Assembly (NCBI GenBank): GCA_039024915.1 | Contig: JBCCPK010000001.1 | Span: forward strand, 558,001-622,000 | Length of the DNA: 64,000 nt | Direction of reading: 5' to 3' | Source of the DNA: Pseudomonadota bacterium | GTDB taxonomy: Bacteria; Pseudomonadota; Alphaproteobacteria; Rhizobiales; MH13 | In this document: positions 17,501 to 25,675 of the stretch, one piece after another | Layout of the letters: each line of letters begins with the position of its first letter | Position numbering within the stretch: the first letter of the stretch is position 1 | Translations under genes and position numbers: made by a program | Notes under the pieces: generated by a model | Seen by the model: only the letters and a program-made list of their open reading frames with translations | What the model was told of the DNA's origin: nothing | Databases searched by the model: none

Positions 17501-18060
17501 ACTGCCTCCGAAAAGGGACCGGACACGGCAATCCGTCCCACCCGATCAAAGAAGTCCGATGTCGTGATTTCCGGGGTATCGGCGCCCTCCGGCAATAGCG
17601 TCAAACCGCTCATCGCCTGTTCGACGTCCGCGCGCGCGTCCAGCATGTCGGTCGAATCTGAGAACTCCAGCCGGATAGACCCGGACCCTTCGCGTGCATA
17701 GCTGAGCATGTCGGTCACGCCGCTGATGAAGCGCACCTCAGGCTCAACAACAGACAGAATGTTTGCTTCAACATCCTCCGCACTCGCACCCGACCACGAC
17801 ACCGAGATGTTGACCGAGTTGGTTTCGACGTCGGGAAAGAACTGCGTGTTCAGATTGGCGAGCCCGTACAACCCAAACAGGATCATCAAGGCCATGACGA
17901 GGTTTGCGGCGTTGGGATGACGTGCAAACGCGCCAATGACACCGCGAAGGCCACCACGGCCTGAGCCGGTGGCGGTCAACGGATTGCTGGCCCGCCGAAC
18001 ACGCCCACCGAGCGAAACGAGGCCACCACCACGATCAGTTTTGTCATCATCAGAACTCAT
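14524..18060 (-). CDS. RND family efflux pump permease, long variant
   Basis: 1,178 residues, about 140 more than AcrB-type pumps. The N-terminal half ends a porter domain before helices with the proton-relay pair in GIIVDDAIVVGEH (near residue 434). The C-terminal half carries GILVNNSIILVSRF (~1090) where AcrB has its relay Lys, a substitution seen in CzcA-like and related subfamilies. Between them, residues ~530-660 contain extra hydrophobic stretches (VILTALLIAAPIVVVVFQPI and ASIAAASFIVAMLIELL) plus a charged linker, which explain the extra length. It probably works with the adaptor encoded upstream and an outer-membrane channel encoded elsewhere; the substrate is unknown. Its start overlaps the adaptor stop (ATGA). 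Confidence 0.9.
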   Translation of the reverse strand: MSSDDDKTDRGGGLVSLGGRVRRASNPLTATGSGRGGLRGVIGAFARHPNAANLVMALMILFGLYGLANLNTQFFPDVETNSVNISVSWSGASAEDVEANILSVVEPEVRFISGVTDMLSYAREGSGSIRLEFSDSTDMLDARADVEQAMSGLTLLPEGADTPEITTSDFFDRVGRIAVSGPFSEAVLKTYARDLRDRLVEGGVDRVDFSGMRDTQYEVTINAATLRRLDLTVEDIARRISQNSRDLPSGNLDGELERQVRTLGDVDTIEALGHVVIRGQASGERIELRDVARIERSYDRSQAQGFLGEDRAIRLDVYRSAGSDVLDVADALVATVEQAQAEFPQSLTITIFDLRSTAVQQRIQLLVTNGLTGLAVVVGILFVFLNMRIAFWVAVGIPTAMMATLGLMYLFGESINMMSLFALIMTLGIIVDDAIVVGEHTATRLDMGDGPYEAAENGATRMMLPVMAAMLTTTAAFGPILLIGSTIGQIIGVLPVIVVAVLIASLIEVFFVLPGHLAHSLGATRKIGISWMRVILTALLIAAPIVVVVFQPILVDQLGLGELASAVRAHPLFAVSDPAADIASRLQRFALPASIAAASFIVAMLIELLRLRMLTKRRGSRSVPAVHQQSWFRHHFDRSFNWLRDHPFRAIVRGAVRWRYVTLAVCVACLIVTVGVIRGNHVGFVFFPSPEAENITASITFAPGVSEPVALRTLQEVDAALRLADARLTEGIDDEDTLIRASYASYGTAGRNRGDNFASIDVELTSSEVRSVRTPELVRAWRQQLPQLAGIERVAIFERRGGPPGRDLDIRLQATSAATLKDAAQDLQTVLSSFPGVSGVDDDLPYGKPELVIALTERGEALGFTLESIGAQVRDAVGGRVARDLPAVDEEITILVRQDLGEGGSGALRRLEVRTPSGVYVPLMEVVTLTDRQGFAVIQRRDGRTTISVTADVDPEVTNNGEIETALREGELQRIAAQYGVSFQFSGRAEERAEAFADLRLGGVVALGLMYIILAWIFASYWRPIAVMMIIPFGAVGAIFGHWVMGFQLTILSLIGLLGLAGILVNNSIILVSRFDDRLKEGLSVTDAAVQATQDRFRAILLTSLTTVGGLSPLLFETSLQAQFLLPMAITITFGLATATLFVMVLVPSLLKIGDDVGQSIRAVFGRKVLDNLPAPAE

Positions 18061-19445
18061 GATGCGTTTGCCGAAGCAGTCGGATCGGGAGCGACTCGCT
18101 CGACAGCCACGCCCTCACCTGCATTGGCCATGCGCGACGTCACAATCTCGGCGCCATCAAGCGACAGACCATCGGCTGCGCGAACGAGCAGGTGCGTCCC
18201 GTCCCATGCAACGATGTGAACATCTCGACGCTGAAGCCGATCATCGACGACCGCAAACACGTGGTTGGTTTCGTAAATTGCAGCTTCTGGTAGCCGCACC
18301 GTGTCTTCAAACGCCTGGTCGGGTAGGGTTACGGTAACAAACGCCCCTGGCCGCAGATTTTCTGCAACGCCGGTCTGATCGATGCGCCCAAAAAGCGCAA
18401 CGCCGCCGGTGTCAGCTGCAATCTGCGCATCAAGCCGGTCGATGACACCCTCAAGCACGATCTCATCACCACCGGTCGACCAATAAACACGTATGGGGCG
18501 GCCGCTGAGAAGCTCGTCCTCTGCCGCAATCCGGCCAATCTGGCTGTCCGATAAGGTGAAGCGCACATTGAGCGCGCTATCGTCAAACATCGTGACGAGC
18601 ACATCGTTGCTGGATACCGCCCGTCCAGGCTCAACGCTTTCGCTGCGCACGACGCCGGTAAAGGGGGCTTTGAGCGCAGTGCGTTCCAGATCCCTGCGAG
18701 CCTGACTGAGGCGCCATTCCAATCGCTCGATGGATGCCCGCTGTTGGTCCAGGCGCGCTTGCTCAATGGCAATATTCGCCGAGCGCTGGTCGAGCGACTG
18801 CTGGCGCTGGGACACCGTAAGGATCCGCGTATCGAGGTCACGCTCGGTCAGGCTACCAGTGCTGGCAAGTTCCTGTGCACGTTCAAGATCGCGCTGAGCG
18901 AGATCCAACTGATCTTCCGTTGCCGCCAATTGAGCAGCTTCCAGCGCGATACGCGCTTCCGCCTCGGCAAAACGGGCTAGCGCTTCGTCGAGATTTGCCT
19001 GAGCCTCAACCACCGCTCCGCGATAGCTAAACGTATCGATCTCGATGAGTGTGTCGCCGACATTGACCCGCCTTCCTGCTTCCAGATCAGGATGCACAGC
19101 GGTGATCTCGCCGCCAACAAGCGCGCGCAGATCGACCAAACGGCCAGTTACAATTTCGCCAAACACGGAGATCGTCGGCCTGTGGGTCGACAGCTGCACG
19201 GTCTCTGTCAGCACTGGTATGCGCCGCTCCACCTGCGGTCGTTGCGGCACCTCGGGCCGTGCAGCCACAAGGCGCTGCATGGTGATGACGCCGGCCATGA
19301 TGATCACCAGGGCAAGAACCGATGACACAACTGTCTTGAAGGCTATCCACCAGCCTGATGGTTCGCGGTCGCCTTGATGATCAGCAGTGTGCGCACTGCC
19401 CTGCGAAGCTTCGTCAAGCTCGGTCTGCCGATCTGGATTTAGCAT
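18057..19445 (-). CDS. RND efflux periplasmic adaptor (membrane fusion protein)
   Basis: 462 residues of HlyD/AcrA type. A cytoplasmic N-terminal tail (residues 1-30) is followed by one membrane helix (VVSSVLALVIIMAGVITMQRL, ~38-58), a lipoyl-like half motif, and a long alpha-helical hairpin of coiled-coil character (residues ~145-255). The second lipoyl half (LKAPFTGVVRSESVEPGRAV, ~262-281) and the beta-barrel follow. It links the RND permease to an outer-membrane exit duct. It is first in a two-gene operon, overlapping the permease by 4 bases. Confidence 0.9.
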   Translation of the reverse strand: MLNPDRQTELDEASQGSAHTADHQGDREPSGWWIAFKTVVSSVLALVIIMAGVITMQRLVAARPEVPQRPQVERRIPVLTETVQLSTHRPTISVFGEIVTGRLVDLRALVGGEITAVHPDLEAGRRVNVGDTLIEIDTFSYRGAVVEAQANLDEALARFAEAEARIALEAAQLAATEDQLDLAQRDLERAQELASTGSLTERDLDTRILTVSQRQQSLDQRSANIAIEQARLDQQRASIERLEWRLSQARRDLERTALKAPFTGVVRSESVEPGRAVSSNDVLVTMFDDSALNVRFTLSDSQIGRIAAEDELLSGRPIRVYWSTGGDEIVLEGVIDRLDAQIAADTGGVALFGRIDQTGVAENLRPGAFVTVTLPDQAFEDTVRLPEAAIYETNHVFAVVDDRLQRRDVHIVAWDGTHLLVRAADGLSLDGAEIVTSRMANAGEGVAVERVAPDPTASANAS

Positions 19446-19659
19446 TCGGTTCTCTCAGTTCGCCGTCCGGTTGCTTCCATCGCCCTCTACGATGTGGGGC
19501 GGGAGCTACCGGTGGCCAGTCATCGCTTGAGCCACTGTGCCACGGATAACGCTCAAACCGGCATTAAATTCATGTCATTTTTGCCTGCGGCTTCATGAAC
19601 GATGCCTGAACACCGGCGGCCCCGTTTTTTGGGCGCCACCGGAACCACCTTTCAAGCGT

Positions 19660-20730
19660 TCAGCTGACCTGCTCATAGCTGTCTGGATCGAAGCGATAGC
19701 GACGAGAGCAGAACTCACACGTGACTTCGATCGCGCCATCGACGAGCATCGACGCATCGGGCTCGTCCCCAAACGTCTTGACGGTCGCCTGAACGCGATC
19801 GGGGCTGCACGAACACCGACCTACGACCTCCGAGCCTTCAAAAACGCGGACCCCGCGCTCATGGAAGAGCCTGAACAGAAGGCGGTCGCTGCCCAACTGC
19901 GGGTCGACAAGCTCATCGCTCTCGATGGTCGCGACCATTGCCTCAGCCTCCCGCCAACGATCTGGTTGCGCAACCGGTTCATGCACGGCTTCAGCTCCTT
20001 CGGGATGATCGCCGGGATGCAAGTCACGGGCGGGGAGTTCCGAAGCATCACGTGGTAAGTATTGCGCCAGCAGACCACCCGCGCGCCAGCGTGCCCGGCC
20101 GTGATCGCCAGCTTCGATGCTTTGGGCCACAGACAAACGAACCCGCGTAGGGATCTGCTCCGATTGCAGGAAATAGGCCTGAGCCATCTCCTCCAGGCTC
20201 TCGCCCTGCATTGCGACGACCCCTTGGTACCGCTGCATATGCGGCCCCTGGTCGACCGTCAGGGCAAGGTGGCCCTTACCCATCAGTTGCGCTGAGGTCC
20301 GAATGCCTTGCTCGATCATCGCATCAAGCCGCTCGCTGTCGTATCGCGCCATCGCGCGTACGCCGTCAGGCGTCGTAAAGTCGACGACCAAAAGCGACAC
20401 CGGCCCGTCGCCTTGCGCCTGAACGATAAAGCGCCCGTCGAACTTGAGCGCCGTGCCCAGAAGCAATGTAAAGACGACCATCTCTGCCAAAAGCCGTGAT
20501 ACCGGCTCGGGATAGTCATGGCGGTCCAACATCGTATCAAGCAGTGGCCCAAGACGGATCACGCGGCCGCGAACATCAAGCGGCTCGACAGCGAATGGGA
20601 TCACGTAATCATCGTCCTGCGCGTGAAAGTGGTCAGGAAGTTGGCTTGTGCCGGGCATAATGGCAGGCTGATCACGCCCATGCATGGCGGGAACAGCCCG
20701 TCCGCCTCGGCTGGATGGGTTTTGGGTCAT
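19660..20730 (-). CDS. hslO: Redox-regulated chaperone Hsp33
   Basis: 356 residues. The C-terminal zinc switch is complete: C-x-C in VGRCSCSPDR and C-x2-C in TCEFCSRRY, spaced by 30 residues. The N-terminal domain has the Hsp33 core pattern (GPLLDTML, LLGTALKFDGRFIVQAQGDG). In reduced form the four Cys bind zinc and the chaperone is inactive; oxidation unfolds the switch and it holds unfolding cytosolic proteins. The N-terminus carries about 35 extra residues relative to E. coli Hsp33. It follows argF in the same direction with a 134-base gap. Confidence 0.92.
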   Translation of the reverse strand: MTQNPSSRGGRAVPAMHGRDQPAIMPGTSQLPDHFHAQDDDYVIPFAVEPLDVRGRVIRLGPLLDTMLDRHDYPEPVSRLLAEMVVFTLLLGTALKFDGRFIVQAQGDGPVSLLVVDFTTPDGVRAMARYDSERLDAMIEQGIRTSAQLMGKGHLALTVDQGPHMQRYQGVVAMQGESLEEMAQAYFLQSEQIPTRVRLSVAQSIEAGDHGRARWRAGGLLAQYLPRDASELPARDLHPGDHPEGAEAVHEPVAQPDRWREAEAMVATIESDELVDPQLGSDRLLFRLFHERGVRVFEGSEVVGRCSCSPDRVQATVKTFGDEPDASMLVDGAIEVTCEFCSRRYRFDPDSYEQVS

Positions 20731-20864
20731 AACACTACTCGTGAGACTGTATATCGGCGCCGACGGCGCCTCGTTGTCACACTAGGTAAGTTCGAACGCC
20801 ACAAATCCAAGGGCCGCAGAGCATTGGCCCGCCTGTGTGGACGACACCCAGTGGGTCGTTGATG

Positions 20865-21776
20865 TCAAATGGCGTTCAGGCACCACGCTAAAATGCTCTT
20901 CTGCGCATGCAAGCGGTTCTCCGCCTCGTCGAACACCACCGATTGCGGCCCATCAATAACCTCGGGCGTGACCTCCTCCCCGCGGTGGGCGGGTAAGCAG
21001 TGCATAAAAAGCGCGTCATGGTTCGCTCGCACCATCAAATCAGCGTTCACCTGATAGGGCTTGAGGAGATTGTGGCGCCGCTCGGCCTGATCATCGCCCA
21101 TCGAAACCCAGGTGTCGGTGATAACAAGGCTCGCGCCATCGGCTGCCGCGATCGGATCGGTTGTTACCTCGAGCTTAATATTGCGGGCGTGAGCTGCCTC
21201 GATGATGTCATCAGCGAGCGTGAGTTCCGGCGGTGCTGCCACTGCGATCGTCATGTCGATATGGCCAGCCGCGTCGATCCAACTCTTCAGGACGTTGTTG
21301 GTGTCGCCGGACCACATGACCTTTTTCCCTACAAGGCTGCCGCGATGCTCCTCGAAGGTCTGAATATCGGCCATCACCTGGCATGGGTGCGAAACCCGGG
21401 TCAGTCCGTTGATGACGGGCACATCGGCATGCTTGGCGAGTTCGGCCAACAGCGCATGGTCAAGCGTACGGATCATGATAGCGTCGACCATCCGGGACAG
21501 AACCTTCGCCGTATCGTGAACGCTTTCGCGCTGGCCAAGTTCGATTTCCTTGCCGGTGACCATCAAGGTCTGGCCCCCAAGCTGGCGCATACCGACATCG
21601 AACGAGATGCGGGTCCTCAAGGATGGTTGTTCGAACACCATCGCAAGGACCTTACCCTCCAGGGGAGGGCTCTCCGCGCCTGACTTGTGCGCCTGTTTGC
21701 GCGTATGGGTATCTCCGAGAACGTGCATGAACGTCTCGGTTGAAAGAGCATCAATATCGAGAAAATGACGGGGCAT
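20865..21776 (-). CDS. argF: Ornithine carbamoyltransferase
   Basis: 303 residues. The carbamoyl-phosphate loop reads SLRTRISFD (near residue 54; the SLRTR form replaces the commoner STRTR and occurs in other bacteria). [11 protein letters not shown] (near 130) and the ornithine-binding [10 protein letters not shown] (near 263-272) are also present. It makes citrulline from ornithine and carbamoyl phosphate in arginine synthesis. It lies 51 bases downstream of argD in the same direction, a gene order common in Rhizobiales. Confidence 0.93.
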   Translation of the reverse strand: MPRHFLDIDALSTETFMHVLGDTHTRKQAHKSGAESPPLEGKVLAMVFEQPSLRTRISFDVGMRQLGGQTLMVTGKEIELGQRESVHDTAKVLSRMVDAIMIRTLDHALLAELAKHADVPVINGLTRVSHPCQVMADIQTFEEHRGSLVGKKVMWSGDTNNVLKSWIDAAGHIDMTIAVAAPPELTLADDIIEAAHARNIKLEVTTDPIAAADGASLVITDTWVSMGDDQAERRHNLLKPYQVNADLMVRANHDALFMHCLPAHRGEEVTPEVIDGPQSVVFDEAENRLHAQKSILAWCLNAI

Positions 21777-21827
21777 GACGTTTGGCCACGAATTGTCGGA
21801 TAACGGGTTGTAGGAAAGCGCAGACCA

Positions 21828-23066
21828 CTATGCTGTGGCGCGGTTTTCCTCAAGGGCCTTGGTCAATTGTTGCGCAGAGACCTCAAGCGCATCCATCGCA
21901 AACGCAATGTCTTCGCGCGACACAATGAGGGGCGGCAGCAGACGGACCACGTTGTCGCCGGCAGCAACCAGAAGCAGACTGTTAGAGCGTGCAGCATCAA
22001 CGACGTTGCCAACGGGCACCTTGCATTTAAGGCCAACCAACAGCCCCTCGCCCCGAACGGCTTCAAAGATATCCGGGTAGAGGTCGATCAACGCGCCAAG
22101 GCTTTGCCGAAGATCGCGTGAACGATCACGCACGTTCTCGAGAAACCCATCGGCCAACACCACATCGAGAACAGCGTTCCCAATGGCCATCGCCATCGGG
22201 TTACCGCCGTAGGTCGTGCCATGGGTCCCCGGAACCATGACAGCCGCATACTGTTCGCGCGCAAGGCAGGCGCCCATCGGGAACCCACCGCCGATGCCTT
22301 TGGCAATAGCCATGATGTCAGGCTCAACGCCGATACGCTGATGGGCGAACAGATATCCAGTTCGACCGACCCCGGTCTGAATCTCATCGAAAATCAACGC
22401 AACGCCATACGCGTCACAGAGCTCCCGGATCGCTCTGAGGCATTGGTCCGGAACAACATTGACACCACCCTCGCCTTGTACGGGCTCTATCATGACGGCA
22501 GCAATATCAGCCCTGACGACCGCCTTCTTGAAGGCCTCTTCATCGCCAAAGGCAAGCGTTTCGAAGCCCTCGGGTTTCGGACCAAAACCCTTAAGGTAGG
22601 CCTCGTTGCCGCCAGCGGCGATCGCTGCCAGTGTTCGCCCGTGGAACGCACCATCAAAAGTCAATATCGTGACGCGTTCAGGACTACCCCCGTCAAAATG
22701 GTAGCGCCTTGCGGTCTTGATGGCGCATTCAACCGCCTCAGTTCCGGAGTTGGTGAAAAAGACTTTTTCGGCAAACGTTGCCTCGCAGAGCCGCTCAGCC
22801 AGACGCTCGCCACCGTCGATCTGAAACAGATTGGACGTGTGCCAAAGCCTTTCAGCCTGGCTCTTCATTGTGTCAACGAGATGCGGGTGGGCGTGACCCA
22901 ACACGTTGACGGCGATGCCCGCAACAAAATCCATGTAACGACGTTCATCCTGATCGACCAGCCAAACGCCCTCGCCGCGCACAAACCTTTGAGGTGTGCG
23001 ATTGTACGTGCCAAAAAGCGATGTTTCGGGCGACATACCGGATGGGGCGGGCGAGGCCTGCGCCAT
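21828..23066 (-). CDS. argD: Acetylornithine aminotransferase
   Basis: 412 residues, class III PLP aminotransferase. Motifs include the FFTNSGTEAVECAIK cofactor site, FDEIQTGVGRTG, and MAIAKGIGGGFPMGA with the catalytic Lys. It converts N-acetylglutamate semialdehyde to acetylornithine. The open frame reaches 23207, but the ATG at 23066 has AGGAG seven to eight bases upstream and begins MAQASPAPSGM just before the conserved domain, so the longer N-terminus is unlikely to be translated. Confidence 0.92.
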   Translation of the reverse strand: MAQASPAPSGMSPETSLFGTYNRTPQRFVRGEGVWLVDQDERRYMDFVAGIAVNVLGHAHPHLVDTMKSQAERLWHTSNLFQIDGGERLAERLCEATFAEKVFFTNSGTEAVECAIKTARRYHFDGGSPERVTILTFDGAFHGRTLAAIAAGGNEAYLKGFGPKPEGFETLAFGDEEAFKKAVVRADIAAVMIEPVQGEGGVNVVPDQCLRAIRELCDAYGVALIFDEIQTGVGRTGYLFAHQRIGVEPDIMAIAKGIGGGFPMGACLAREQYAAVMVPGTHGTTYGGNPMAMAIGNAVLDVVLADGFLENVRDRSRDLRQSLGALIDLYPDIFEAVRGEGLLVGLKCKVPVGNVVDAARSNSLLLVAAGDNVVRLLPPLIVSREDIAFAMDALEVSAQQLTKALEENRATA

Positions 23067-23560
23067 GAGACGTCTCCTGATGGGCCGCAGCGGCACGCTT
23101 GAGTGCCGTGGAAGCATAGATCGATCCGGTGCACATTCACGGCGAAAAAGGTCGGTGACCGCCAGCCGCTCGTGTGCAACACCTATTCCAAATGACAAGC
23201 GGCCCAAAGATGGGCCGCATGCTGCTGACTAATATTTTTTTTGATCAGCTTGTCAATTTCTAAGTCACTCTAACGACTCATGAAACCAGATTTTGTCCCT
23301 GTGTTTACCGCCACTTGTTCACCTTTTTTTAACCAGTGACTCTTGTCAGCGATTCTACCGCTAGTGTAGCTCTGAGCCTCAAGGACACGAGATATTGTGC
23401 TCCGAAGGACGCGTTACGATCCTCCAGTGATCAGTTGGATTCCGCTCATGACGCAAGCAGCATTGCGGCGTCAAATGAGGAGGGATTCGGCGAGGTTACG
23501 AGTGATTGGTAGCGTGATGATTTGGGCTGACGGCCCTGTGTGTGCGGAGGTTTATACCCG
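23067..23560. promoter_or_regulatory. argD/gcrA divergent intergenic region with a cluster of GANTC sites
   Basis: 494 bases without a convincing gene. The middle (23230-23350) is AT-rich. Five GANTC sequences lie at 23275, 23338, 23351, 23438 and 23484 (start coordinates), within 214 bases. GANTC is the CcrM methylation site through which GcrA and methylation state control transcription in alphaproteobacteria, so they probably belong to the gcrA promoter. The 3' part, up to the GGAGG ribosome-binding site at 23546, is GC-rich leader. Confidence 0.55.
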
Positions 23561-24091
23561 ATGGCGTGGACGGACGAACGCGTTGAAACCCTGAGGACAA
23601 TGTGGCTGGCAGGGTCGAGCGCTAGCCAGATAGCTGCAGTACTGGGCGACGTCACACGCAATGCCGTCATCGGGAAAGTTCACCGTCTGGGACTTTCAGG
23701 GCGCGGTAAGCCTACGAGCACGGCAACACCTCGCGCACGCAAACCCCGCGCCTCATCAGGTGCTTCCACCCGCACCCGCAGAAGCCCAACAAGGCCCGCC
23801 GCTCCCGTTACAATGGGGGCAACGGCTCTCAAGGGTGACCCCCATGAGCAGCAACAGGTTGTTGCAGAGCCTGTGGTGCGAGGCCGTGCGGATCTGGTTC
23901 TGGTTGGCGAAAGCCCAAGGCTGCAAATTCAGGAGCTCAAAGAGAACACCTGTCGCTGGCCCATCGGTGACCCGCTGACGGAGGACTTCCATTTCTGTGG
24001 GCGCGGAGCCTTGGAAGGGCAACCCTATTGCGAGTACCATTGTGGGGTTGCGTTCCAAACACCGAACGAGCGCAGACGCGAACGCCGCTAG
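23561..24091 (+). CDS. gcrA: Cell-cycle regulator GcrA
   Basis: 176 residues. The N-terminus MAWTDERVETLRTMWLAGSS with the following QIAAVLG and VTRNAVIGKVHRLGLSGR is the diagnostic GcrA DNA-binding domain. The C-terminal sigma70-interaction domain has CRWPIGDP, FCGR and PYCEYHC. Basic, Ala/Pro-rich linker sequence joins them. GcrA recruits sigma70 holoenzyme to promoters containing methylated GANTC sites and controls S-phase genes. The ATG at 23561, with GGAGG 11 bases upstream, is preferred over the in-frame ORF start at 23540. Confidence 0.95.
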   Translation: MAWTDERVETLRTMWLAGSSASQIAAVLGDVTRNAVIGKVHRLGLSGRGKPTSTATPRARKPRASSGASTRTRRSPTRPAAPVTMGATALKGDPHEQQQVVAEPVVRGRADLVLVGESPRLQIQELKENTCRWPIGDPLTEDFHFCGRGALEGQPYCEYHCGVAFQTPNERRRERR

Positions 24092-24130
24092 CTAGCCGGT
24101 ACAAACGGTCGAAATGCATTGTGAGGCGCA

Positions 24131-24158
24131 AGCTACCTCGGGAGCAGACCTAAGGTAG
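24131..24158. terminator. Possible stem-loop between convergent gcrA and phoB
   Basis: GCTACCT and AGGTAGC form a perfect 7 bp stem around a 14-base loop in the 91-base gap between the two convergent stops. No T-run follows on either strand, so it may be a bidirectional mRNA-end hairpin rather than a strong intrinsic terminator. Confidence 0.35.
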
Positions 24159-24182
24159 CGATAGGCGAGCGCCAAGCGTCGC

Positions 24183-24899
24183 TCAGCCGGCATTTCGTCC
24201 CGACACTTCGTAGAAGCGCTCGTCGAAAGCATAGCCGGCACCGCGAACGGTTCGAATAGGATCGGGCAATCGCCCTCGGTTGATCGCTTTTCTCAGCCTC
24301 CCGACGTGAACATCGACGGTCCGGTCGTCGACGTAGACATCATGGCCCCAAACGCCGTTGAGCAACTGTTCTCTGGAGAAGACCCGCCCAGGCGTGCTCA
24401 TCAGGAACTCCAGCAGGCGAAACTCGGTTGGCCCCAGGTGAATCTCCCGGCTCTGTCGGCGGACGCGATGGGTTTCCCGGTCAAGCTCAATGTCGCCCAC
24501 AACCAAAGCCGTCGACAAAAGCTCAGGACTTGCCCGGCGCAGGATGGCCTGTATTCGGGCGGTCAATTCAGGGATGGAGAAAGGCTTGACGACGTAGTCA
24601 TCTGCACCGGTCGTAAGCCCCCTGATCCGTTCGCCTTCTTCACCGCGCGCGGTAAGCATGATCACTGGCGTCGTTCGGTTCGGCCCTTTGTGGCGCAACT
24701 GCCTACAAAGCTCTATTCCGGAGATGATAGGGAGCATCCAATCGAGAAGGATCAGATCGAAACTGCGCTCCGCCAGACAATTCTCCGCTTCGTCGCCACT
24801 CATGGCGATCACCACAGCGAAGCCAGCTGCTTCGAGATTGTACCGCAACAGCTCGACCAGTGGAGCCTCGTCCTCCACAATCAGGATCGTTGGTCGCAC
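24183..24899 (-). CDS. phoB: Phosphate regulon response regulator
   Basis: 238 residues, OmpR/PhoB family. The receiver domain has ILIVEDEAP, the phosphoacceptor Asp in LILLDWMLP (near residue 54), the Thr in IMLTARGEEGERI and the Lys in DDYVVKPFS. The winged-helix DNA-binding domain follows (LGPTEFRLLEFLMSTPGRVFSREQLL; VDVHVGRLRKAI; IRTVRGAGYAF). Phosphorylated PhoB activates Pho boxes. It is the last gene of the phoR-pst-phoU-phoB cluster, 31 bases after phoU, and starts at a GTG. Confidence 0.94.
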   Translation of the reverse strand: MRPTILIVEDEAPLVELLRYNLEAAGFAVVIAMSGDEAENCLAERSFDLILLDWMLPIISGIELCRQLRHKGPNRTTPVIMLTARGEEGERIRGLTTGADDYVVKPFSIPELTARIQAILRRASPELLSTALVVGDIELDRETHRVRRQSREIHLGPTEFRLLEFLMSTPGRVFSREQLLNGVWGHDVYVDDRTVDVHVGRLRKAINRGRLPDPIRTVRGAGYAFDERFYEVSGRNAG

Positions 24900-24930
24900 C
24901 GCCTGTGTCCTTCGCTAGACGTTAGCCTGA

Positions 24931-25632
24931 TCAGGCCCGTTTCGCGGACAGTTCATCCCGCTTCGGGCGCGTGCCGCTTATGAGTTCGCCGGTCTGGGTG
25001 TAGACGGCGCGCTCGGCGATGTTTGTTGCATGGTCGCCGATGCGCTCGAGGTTTTTGGCGCAGAACAGCAGATGGGTACACGCGGAAATGTTCCGGGGGT
25101 CTTCCATCATGTAGGTCAGCAACTCACGAAAAAGCGAGGTATACAGGGCATCGACCTCAGCGTCGTCGCGCCAAACCTCTTTGGCTTTCTCCGTATCGAG
25201 CTCAATGAACGCTTCTAGCGCGCTTTTCAGCTGCCCAAGAACGAGCCGGGCCAGATTGTCGACGCCATGAGCAAGCTTGCGCTGCTGGAATGTGCCGTCA
25301 ATGATGAGCGCGCGCTTGGCAATGTTCTTCGCCAGATCGCCCACGCGCTCGAGATCCTGGCTCACGCGCATTGCTGATACGATCGTGCGCAGATCGTCGC
25401 CCATCGGTTGGCGTTTGGCGATCAGCAGAACCGCCAGACTTTCGATATCGCGATCCGACTGATCGACCTTCTCATCATCATCGATGATGCGTTCCGCCGC
25501 GTCCACGGCACCGGTCAGCAGCGCATGCACCGCAACCTCTACCGAGCGCTCGACCCAGCCTGCCATCTGCGTGAGGGTCGCCAGAAGATCATCCAGATCG
25601 GTGTCGAAGGCGGTGACGATGTGTTTGTTCAT
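24931..25632 (-). CDS. phoU: Phosphate signalling complex protein PhoU
   Basis: 233 residues made of two repeats of a three-helix bundle. Metal-cluster motifs of the E/DxxxD type appear in each repeat, and AKNIAKRALI and ATNIAERAVY are the matched third-helix signatures. PhoU binds PstB and PhoR, limiting kinase output and phosphate uptake when phosphate is plentiful. Its position between pstB and phoB matches the family operon order. Confidence 0.94.
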   Translation of the reverse strand: MNKHIVTAFDTDLDDLLATLTQMAGWVERSVEVAVHALLTGAVDAAERIIDDDEKVDQSDRDIESLAVLLIAKRQPMGDDLRTIVSAMRVSQDLERVGDLAKNIAKRALIIDGTFQQRKLAHGVDNLARLVLGQLKSALEAFIELDTEKAKEVWRDDAEVDALYTSLFRELLTYMMEDPRNISACTHLLFCAKNLERIGDHATNIAERAVYTQTGELISGTRPKRDELSAKRA

Positions 25633-25675
25633 CAGGCCACTCCGTCCAAAGGAAGGTTACCAGTCACGCTTCGGC

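Noticed and set aside
19600-19660. Intrinsic terminator after hslO
   Set aside because: GC-rich inverted sequence surrounds TTTTTT, but pairing is imperfect and the run sits in the loop rather than after the stem.
20865-21776. SLRTR instead of STRTR in ArgF as a damaged active site
   Set aside because: The SLRTR variant occurs in functional carbamoyltransferases of other bacteria and all other motifs are intact.
22221-23102. Plus-strand ORF of 293 codons
   Set aside because: It lies opposite argD, which has all PLP-enzyme motifs; no independent support.
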